Below are positions 31,045 through 36,188 of a stretch of DNA of 36,188 nt, piece by piece; within the stretch, counting starts at the first letter, position 1; every line of letters starts with the position of its first letter. A model generated the notes under the pieces. The model was not told where the DNA came from. It saw nothing but the letters and a program-made list of their open reading frames with translations, and did no database searches. The position numbers and the translations under genes are program-made. The DNA lies in NCBI GenBank assembly GCA_964387485.1, contig CAYLWV010000009.1, positions 1-36,188 on the forward strand, read 5' to 3'. This DNA is from Fluviibacter sp964387485 (GTDB lineage: Bacteria > Pseudomonadota > Gammaproteobacteria > Burkholderiales > Rhodocyclaceae).

Positions 31045-31062
31045 TCTTTCAGCCGCGTTATG

Positions 31063-31089
31063 AAAACCGCCCTCCGGGGCGGTTTTTTT
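31063..31089. terminator. Bidirectional terminator between the thiolase gene and rsgA
   Basis: 10-bp stem AAAACCGCCC (31063-31072) and GGGCGGTTTT (31077-31086), loop TCCG, then T to 31089. It serves the thiolase gene (+), and its reverse, with an opposing A/T run, serves rsgA (-). The rsgA stop codon (31088-31090) lies inside the T-run. Confidence 0.88.
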
Positions 31090-32008
31090 ATGTCTGGGTT
31101 TGTTGCCGCGATGACTTGTTTTCGGTGAGGAGTCGGCGCAGAAGTTGCAATCGGGTCTCTGTCGCCGTACCGTCGGAAACGGCTGCCTGTAGGGCGCAAC
31201 CTGGGTCTTTGTCATGCCGGCAGTCACGGAAACGGCAGTCTCCGAGATGGGGGCGGAACTCCGGGAAGGCGAGCAGGATATCTTCATCGCCGAGATGAGA
31301 GAGCCCGAAGACCTGTAAACCTGGAACATCAATGACCGTCGTCGCTGGACCCTGTTGATAGGCCTGTACGGTCGTCGTGGTATGGCGACCGGTATCCAGA
31401 AAGCGGGAGATATCCCCGATGGTCGCTTTGGCGTCAGGCACCAGCGTATTGATCAGCGACGATTTGCCCATGCCGGATTGCCCCGTGAGCACGACAGAGT
31501 GATCGACGAGCTTCTGACGAAGTTCTGCCATGCCTTGATCATTCAGTGTGGAGGTGTGCATCACGGGTAAGCCGATATCCGTAAAGGGTGCGATGAGCGC
31601 TTCGGCGCGCGGCAACAGGTCGGTGAGATCGGCCTTGTTGAGGATGATCTGGAACTCGATGCCCTCGGCAGCACAGGCCACCTGACAACGGGAGAGTAAC
31701 TCTGGATCAAAGGAGGGTTCCGTGGCCACGACAAACCAGACCTGATCCACATTGGCGGCGATCGCCTTGTCCTTGAATTGATCCGAGCGGCGGAACAGAT
31801 TCTGGCGTGGCTCAATCTTTTCAATGACGGCCTGGGGTTGGGTGACGTCACCGGAATTACCGAGATCCGTGAGTTGTACCCGGTCATTGACGGCGACCTC
31901 ATGCCTTTTGCCTCGGGCAATACAGTGCCAGAGCTGGCCGGCTGCATCCCGCGCCACGTAGTGGCGCCCATGGCTGGCGATGATGCGGGCGCTGAAGGTT
32001 GTGCTCAT
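31088..32008 (-). CDS. rsgA: Ribosome small-subunit-dependent GTPase A
   Basis: Circularly permuted GTPase that assists late 30S maturation. The 306-residue protein has an N-terminal OB-fold (MSTTFSARIIASHGRHYVAR to about 75). The GTPase motifs come in permuted order, with NKAD (124-127) first, then the P-loop GQSGMGKSS (176-184), then DVPGL. A C-terminal zinc domain carries Cys/His residues in GDCRFRDCRHDKDPGCALQ. The start overlaps the M48 peptidase stop by 4 bp, so the two are coupled. Confidence 0.96.
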   Translation of the reverse strand: MSTTFSARIIASHGRHYVARDAAGQLWHCIARGKRHEVAVNDRVQLTDLGNSGDVTQPQAVIEKIEPRQNLFRRSDQFKDKAIAANVDQVWFVVATEPSFDPELLSRCQVACAAEGIEFQIILNKADLTDLLPRAEALIAPFTDIGLPVMHTSTLNDQGMAELRQKLVDHSVVLTGQSGMGKSSLINTLVPDAKATIGDISRFLDTGRHTTTTVQAYQQGPATTVIDVPGLQVFGLSHLGDEDILLAFPEFRPHLGDCRFRDCRHDKDPGCALQAAVSDGTATETRLQLLRRLLTENKSSRQQTQT

Positions 32009-33264
32009 GCGTGCTTCACCGATTGCGCCGAGAGGTGGGCGATGCGCAATGTGGCCGGTGGGTGGCTATCGTGAAACAGCGAATACACCGCGTCCGGCGT
32101 CAGTGTTGCCGCATTTTCCCGGTACATGGTCAGCAGTGCATGGATCAGTTCCTGGGCACTGCTGTGGCTGGCGGCGTAGGCATCTGCTTCGTATTCGTGT
32201 TTGCGCGAAAGGGCATTGCTCAATGGCGTGAGCGGGAGCAGGCATAGCGGCATCACGAGGCTGAAGAGCGCCAGTGCGGTGGCTGGGTTTGCAGTACTGA
32301 CACCGAGGCCACTGTAAAACCATGGCGCATGCAGGAGCTGAAACAGCGTCCAGAGTAATGCCAGCGAGAGCCCCGCCATCAGCATCAGCCGTTTTAGCAG
32401 ATGTTTGCACTGATAGTGACCGATTTCGTGAGCGAGCACGGCTTCCAGTTGATCAGGCGTTAGCTGTGCGATCAGGGTATCGAACAGGACGATGCGGCGA
32501 TTTTTGCCGAATCCCGTGAAGTAGGCGTTGGCGTGGGCAGAGCGCTTCGAACCATCCATCACAAAAAGGCCAGCGGCATTGAAGCCGCAGCGCTGCAATA
32601 AGGCATCCAGCTTGGCCTTGTGTGGGCTGTCGGGCATGGGCGTGAATTTATTGAACAAGGGGGCAATGAGCACCGGATAGATAAAGAGCAGGAGTGCATT
32701 GAAGCTCATCCAGCCCAGCCAGGCCCAGAGCCAGCTGAGCGGGGTGGCGAGGTCAAGCAACCACAGAATCAGTGAGAGGAGGGGGAGGGCAATGATCAGG
32801 CTGATCAGGGCATTGCGCAGCAGATCTGTTACGAATAGTCGCGGCGTCATGCGATTAAAGCCGAAGCGTTCCTCCAGGTGGAATTGACGATAGATGGCGA
32901 GAGGTAAATCGATGAGGCCGGATAGCATGCCCAGGCAGGTGAGGAATATCAGTCCGGTGAGCAGCGTGGATTCGCCACCGTACAAAGCCGTTGCGAAGCC
33001 GTAGAGTAAATTAATGCCGCCACCCAGGGTGAGCAGCAATAGCCAGCAGGTTTCAACGAGCAGTTGCGTTTGCGTCAGGCGCATTTTGGCCAGGGTGTAC
33101 TCAGCGGCCTTCTGGTGTGACTCCTGGCTAATCACATCGGCAAAGGCGGCGGGAACCTCGGTCTGGTAACGCGTGACATTGTTTGTCTGGCGTTGGTTAA
33201 GCCATAGTTTGACGCAGAAGTTAACGGCAACCAGGGCAACGAACAGGAGAGAAATATCAGGCAT
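32005..33264 (-). CDS. M48 family zinc metalloprotease (Ste24/CAAX protease-like)
   Basis: Inner-membrane zinc protease, probably in envelope protein quality control. The 419 residues begin with a membrane helix (about 5-20), have several more membrane segments between residues 65 and 200, and the catalytic HEIGH (279-283). EYEADAYA near residue 350 supplies the third zinc ligand. The FGFNRMTPRLFVTDLL segment is a Ste24 hallmark. Prenylated substrates are not expected in bacteria. Order orn - M48 - rsgA is common in betaproteobacteria; it is divergent from orn. Confidence 0.93.
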   Translation of the reverse strand: MPDISLLFVALVAVNFCVKLWLNQRQTNNVTRYQTEVPAAFADVISQESHQKAAEYTLAKMRLTQTQLLVETCWLLLLTLGGGINLLYGFATALYGGESTLLTGLIFLTCLGMLSGLIDLPLAIYRQFHLEERFGFNRMTPRLFVTDLLRNALISLIIALPLLSLILWLLDLATPLSWLWAWLGWMSFNALLLFIYPVLIAPLFNKFTPMPDSPHKAKLDALLQRCGFNAAGLFVMDGSKRSAHANAYFTGFGKNRRIVLFDTLIAQLTPDQLEAVLAHEIGHYQCKHLLKRLMLMAGLSLALLWTLFQLLHAPWFYSGLGVSTANPATALALFSLVMPLCLLPLTPLSNALSRKHEYEADAYAASHSSAQELIHALLTMYRENAATLTPDAVYSLFHDSHPPATLRIAHLSAQSVKHA

Positions 33265-33338
33265 GAGTTCGAGAGTGATGGCGGATGACTATGACACAAT
33301 GTCGCATCTTAAAGCATCGGGTAAAGGGGTGTGCAGAT

Positions 33339-33899
33339 ATGACTGTGGATCAGCGTCGTCTTGTTTGGCTGGATATGGAAATGACCGGTCTCAACCCGGA
33401 TGTGGACACGATTCTGGAACTGGCTATGGTGGTGACCGATGCCGACTTGAATGTCGTTGCCGAGTCGCCCTCCTGGGCGGTGCATCAGCCGGATGCCGTT
33501 CTGGACGGTATGGATGACTGGAATACGAAGACCCACGGTGACTCAGGCCTGACCAAGCGCGTTCGTGAGTCGGCGCAGGGCATGCGGGCAGTGGAGCTCG
33601 CTGCGATTGAATTCATGCAAGCCTGGCTCCCGAAAGGGGTGAGCCCGATGTGTGGCAATTCGATTTGTCAGGATCGCCGCTTTATGGCGCGTTATATGCC
33701 GGAACTGGTCACTTGGTTCCATTATCGCAATTTGGATGTCAGTACGATCAAAGAACTGTGCCGGCGCTGGCGCCCCGATCTGTCAGCCAAGGTGAACAAG
33801 ACCGGTGCGCACACTGCGCTCGCGGATACGCACGAATCCATTGACGAGCTGCGTTATTACCGTCAGCACTTTCTCAAGGTTTCGGTTGATCCGTCGTAG
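33339..33899 (+). CDS. orn: Oligoribonuclease
   Basis: 3'-5' exoribonuclease of very short RNAs and linear cyclic-di-GMP products (pGpG). The start at ATG 33339 (MTVDQRRLVWLDMEMTGLNPD) with AAAGGGG about ten bases ahead gives 186 residues, the usual length; the frame opens to 33285 but the 18 added residues are not family-like. DEDDh exonuclease residues are visible: DMEMTG (12-17), the central CGNSICQDRRF and the C-terminal HTALADTHESI. Its 3' end overlaps the convergent glycosyltransferase gene by 26 bp. Confidence 0.96.
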   Translation: MTVDQRRLVWLDMEMTGLNPDVDTILELAMVVTDADLNVVAESPSWAVHQPDAVLDGMDDWNTKTHGDSGLTKRVRESAQGMRAVELAAIEFMQAWLPKGVSPMCGNSICQDRRFMARYMPELVTWFHYRNLDVSTIKELCRRWRPDLSAKVNKTGAHTALADTHESIDELRYYRQHFLKVSVDPS

Positions 33900-35741
33900 C
33901 CCGATAGTAGAGGGTGTAGCGTTCTGCCCGGTTGCCGCGACGGTGGCCAGACCAGACCCGATTGGCACCTTCCCAGCTCTTGGGCGGTTTAATGTCGGAT
34001 TGATTGCCCGGCGTTTCAGTCAGTAACCAGTTGCAGGTCTTCCCTGTAGTAATGGCCGAACGCGGCATGGGGCGGTTGAGTTCGAAGCCGAGTGCCGCAC
34101 GGGCATCATCGGAGACCTTGTACGTGGCAATGCAGCCAGGGCTGTTCAGTTGTTTGCCCAGTTGGNNNNNNNNNNNNNNNNNNNNNNNNNNNNNNNNNNN
34201 NNNNNNNNNNNNNNNNNNNNNNNNNNNNNNNNNNNNNNNNNNNNNNNNNNNNNNNNNNNNNNNNNGGAGACCTTGTACGTGGCAATGCAGCCAGGGCTGT
34301 TCAGTTGTTTGCCCAGTTGGTCTGCCAGGCGGTTGAAGCTCATACCGTGATCCAGCCACGGGGACCAGAGTGCAACCACCAGGGCCCAGATCAGGGTGAT
34401 GCCGGTAAACCAGTGCTGTATACCGCGTACCGGTGAGCGTGGAATGTTGCGCATCAGCACAAACCAGCCAATGGTCAGCAGGAATGCCACGGCCGGTGCC
34501 AGCAGGGTGAGTGGTGTTCTGAAGCCTGGTTCCAATCGGGTCACCGTCTGCGACAGGTGTTCGGGCCAGCCGAAATGAATGGCGCTCCAGCCCAGCCAGA
34601 CAAAGGCGGCTGTGAAGGTAAACAGGGTCAGCGTGAAGGCATCCAGCATATTGGCGGCACCACGACGTAGGTGCGTCACCGAGGCCGTGGCCAGCAGCAG
34701 CATCGGCATGAGTAGGACGAGTGATTTGGAAGGGCGGATGGCTGAGGCGCCGATTTCCAGGGCCAGCGCTGTAAATAGGACGACCAGCGGAATGATCGTT
34801 TCCCGACGCCAGAACGTGAGGCGGCGGCGCCACAAGGTCCACGCAGCAATGGGCCAGGCCGGCCAGGTGGCCCAAGCCAGCAGTTTGATGAAACCTAGTG
34901 CGGCGGTTGGTAGTTCGTTGACGGTGCGCCAAGTCGTTGTCGGCCAGATGGCGTCAAATAAGGCATCGGCCAGATTGGCCGCCTGGGTGTCGGCAAATGC
35001 TGCGGCATGGATGAACCAGGAAAAACCAATAAGCAGGCCGAGCATCAGCCCAATCAGTGTGTTCAGCCGCAGTCGGGGTTTGACCAGAAACAGGCCCAGG
35101 AGTACCAGCACCAAGGGGAGGGCAATGCTCAAACCGCCGGCAAGCAAGGTGATGCCAACCCCCAATCCTGTTAGCAACGAGCCGGGCGTGACTTTCTCAA
35201 AACACAGGCGGCTGGTGCCCCAGAAAAAGACGGCATAGCCTGCCATGACGGCCAGATCCGGTTGTGTTTCATGGGCACTGAGCATCAGTCCGGGGGCGCT
35301 CAATGCCAGGAAAGGCAGGACGCGGGCATCATCATTGCTCAGCGTCGCATGCGCGGTTTGATAGAGCGCGTAGATACTGAGGCTGACCCAGAGCAGGTTA
35401 CCGATGCGTGCGGCATCCGGCAGCGACAGGATCAGACTGAAGGGCCAGGCAATCAGTGCGTTGACCCAGTAGTAGAGCGGGGACTGGTTCCAGACCTCGC
35501 CCTGGAACATGGGCGTCAGCCACGAGCCGCCCTGTAGCAACTGCACAATAACCCCGAAATGTTCTGCGTCATCGCCACGCCAGGGGTCGCGTCCCAATAA
35601 GCCCGGCAGCAGGAGGATTAGCGCCAGACAAAGTGCCACAGGCCAGCCCATCAGCAAAGGTTGCCGTGAGTAGGTACTCCAGCGAATCGGAGCGTCATGC
35701 TGGGCCGAGGGCGGGGTGGGTCTCAGATCAAGAAAGGACAT
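33874..35741 (-). CDS. ArnT/PMT-like GT-C glycosyltransferase (interrupted by an assembly gap)
   Basis: Integral membrane transferase that would move a lipid-linked sugar onto an envelope acceptor. Collapsing the gap (34166-34265) and one 55-bp copy joins the frames: 1868 - 155 = 1713 bp, 570 residues. An N-terminal helix (residues about 33-50) leads to the loop RDPWRGDDAEHFGVIVQLLQGGSWLTPMFQGEVWNQSPLYYW (quoted: WRGDDAEHFG), where the acidic residues are the probable catalytic site as in ArnT. About eleven more helices follow, then a soluble C-terminus. The start lies 28 bp after the rpmE terminator without a visible ribosome site. Substrate is unknown; ArnT itself adds aminoarabinose to lipid A. 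Confidence 0.85.
34166..34265. other. 100-N assembly gap inside the glycosyltransferase gene, with identical 55-bp ends
   Basis: The 55 bases before (34111-34165) and after (34266-34320) are identical, starting GGAGACCTTGTACGTGG and ending GCCCAGTTGG. Removing one copy and the Ns (155 bp) restores the frame through GCIATYKVSDDARAALGF. The overlap size is the same as at the other gap, pointing to a k-mer of 55 in assembly. Confidence 0.92.
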
Positions 35742-35769
35742 AAGAGTGAATTGTGTAGCCGATAAAGCA

Positions 35770-35793
35770 AAAGGGCAGCCTAGGCTGCCCTTT
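35770..35793. terminator. Terminator of rpmE
   Basis: A perfect 24-bp palindrome: AAAGGGCAGCC, TA, GGCTGCCCTTT. On the minus strand it is followed by T-rich TTGCTTTATC. It lies 25 bp beyond the rpmE stop and 28 bp before the glycosyltransferase start. Confidence 0.8.
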
Positions 35794-35818
35794 AAGCGGT
35801 TTGCACCGTGCGACGGTC

Positions 35819-36034
35819 TTAGACAGACTTGCGCAGGCCGCCAAACTTCTGACGGAACTTCTCAACGCGACCGGCGGTATCGACGATCTTCTGCTTGCCC
35901 GTGTAGAACGGATGGCAGTTCGAGCAAACTTCAATGTTCAACGCCTTATTCATGGTTGATTTGGTCGTGAACTTCTCACCGCAGGAGCAGGTGACTTCGA
36001 TATCTTTGTATTCGGGGTGGATGCCAGACTTCAT
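35819..36034 (-). CDS. rpmE: 50S ribosomal protein L31 (zinc-binding type)
   Basis: Large-subunit ribosomal protein. The 71-residue sequence MKSGIHPEYKDIEVTCSCGEKF ... VCSNCHPFYTGKQKIVDTAGRVEKFRQKFGG has the Cys set (CSC and CSNC) of the zinc-carrying C+ form. The zinc-free paralogue usually responds to zinc starvation and is not seen here. It has its own promoter (36099-36127) and terminator (35770-35793). Its location directly downstream of rho is common in proteobacteria. Confidence 0.97.
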   Translation of the reverse strand: MKSGIHPEYKDIEVTCSCGEKFTTKSTMNKALNIEVCSNCHPFYTGKQKIVDTAGRVEKFRQKFGGLRKSV

Positions 36035-36098
36035 TTGAAAGAATCCTAGTTTTAGTTACACCGATCCGGCGATTGTGGCGGGATCACTTAAGTTTCTA

Positions 36099-36127
36099 AT
36101 TATCGCTGAATTTTCAAGCAATTGCAA
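36099..36127 (-). promoter_or_regulatory. Sigma-70 promoter of rpmE
   Basis: On the minus strand TTGCAA (36122-36127), 17-bp spacer, GATAAT (36099-36104), lying between the rho stop and rpmE, 64 bp before the rpmE start. Near-ideal hexamers and spacing. Confidence 0.6.
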
Positions 36128-36135
36128 CGGCTTTA

Positions 36136-36188
36136 TTAGCCGCGGCGCATGGCGTCGAAGAATTCGGCGTTGTTTTTGGTCGAACGGA
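36136..36188 (-). CDS. rho: Transcription termination factor Rho, C-terminal end only
   Basis: The last 16 codons before the TAA at 36136-36138 translate to RSTKNNAEFFDAMRRG, the characteristic C-terminus of Rho, the hexameric RNA helicase that ends transcription. The rest lies outside the window. Rho followed by rpmE is a common proteobacterial gene order, which supports the call despite the short stretch. Confidence 0.9.
   Translation of the reverse strand, partial: RSTKNNAEFFDAMRRG

Noticed and set aside
36035..36098. Rho terminator hairpin (GATCC ... GGATC) between rho and rpmE
   Set aside because: Only five consecutive pairs form, with a mismatch inside and no T-run; it is more likely part of the rpmE leader.

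Overview
The window is a stretch of core chromosome from a Gram-negative bacterium, most likely a betaproteobacterium. Kdo/lipid A genes (lpxK, kdsB), RND efflux with a TolC-type porin, a DUF3579 protein, a CobD/CbiB-family protein and the rsgA / M48 peptidase / orn block all fit; a Neisseriales-like lineage is possible but is inferred from gene order and protein style only. I see no prophage, insertion sequence, CRISPR array, tRNA or rRNA. Two 100-N gaps (13426-13525 and 34166-34265) each sit between identical 55-bp ends. Collapsing each overlap restores an intact gene, so they look like scaffolding artefacts.

Layout. 1-1917: sodB (its 3' end is cut by the window edge) and xseA, both on the minus strand. 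1918-2334: a 417-bp intergenic region with an AT-rich tract and four DnaA-box-like 9-mers. 2335-6147, plus strand: exbB, exbD, lpxK, a Trm112-like protein, kdsB and adk, linking energised membrane transport and lipid A/Kdo synthesis with adenylate kinase. 6219-10530: a PPi-type phosphofructokinase homologue, then a sulfur block of methionine gamma-lyase, a persulfide dioxygenase-like metallo-beta-lactamase (minus strand) and a TauE/SafE exporter. 10527-17915, minus strand: a heavy-metal-type RND operon (TolC-like, membrane fusion protein, RND pump), followed closely by a PII-like protein and a UbiA-family prenyltransferase. 18029-22514, minus strand: a CorC/CNNM-type protein, PPK2, a YbhB/PEBP protein and murJ. 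22597-22863: rpsT with a good promoter and terminator, then DUF3579 on the minus strand. 23572-28084, plus strand: argD, argF and argG, running into a DUF2788-like membrane protein, ppnP and yajQ, closed by a strong terminator. 28121-31044: a Nudix CoA pyrophosphatase, a CobD/CbiB-family protein and a thiolase. 31088-33264, minus strand: rsgA and an M48 peptidase. Then orn (+), an ArnT-like glycosyltransferase (-), rpmE (-) and the last 17 codons of rho (-).

The points most worth following up are the DnaA-box cluster upstream of exbB; a lysine/alanine/proline-rich histone H1-like tail on ArgG; the metal-efflux operon with a PII-like protein and a prenyltransferase attached and a PmrA-box-like direct repeat upstream; a phosphofructokinase with one ATP-type and one PPi-type specificity residue; and an AT-rich palindrome over the -10 of the persulfide dioxygenase promoter. 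No wholly new multi-gene system is evident. These are unusual elements in a mostly housekeeping region.
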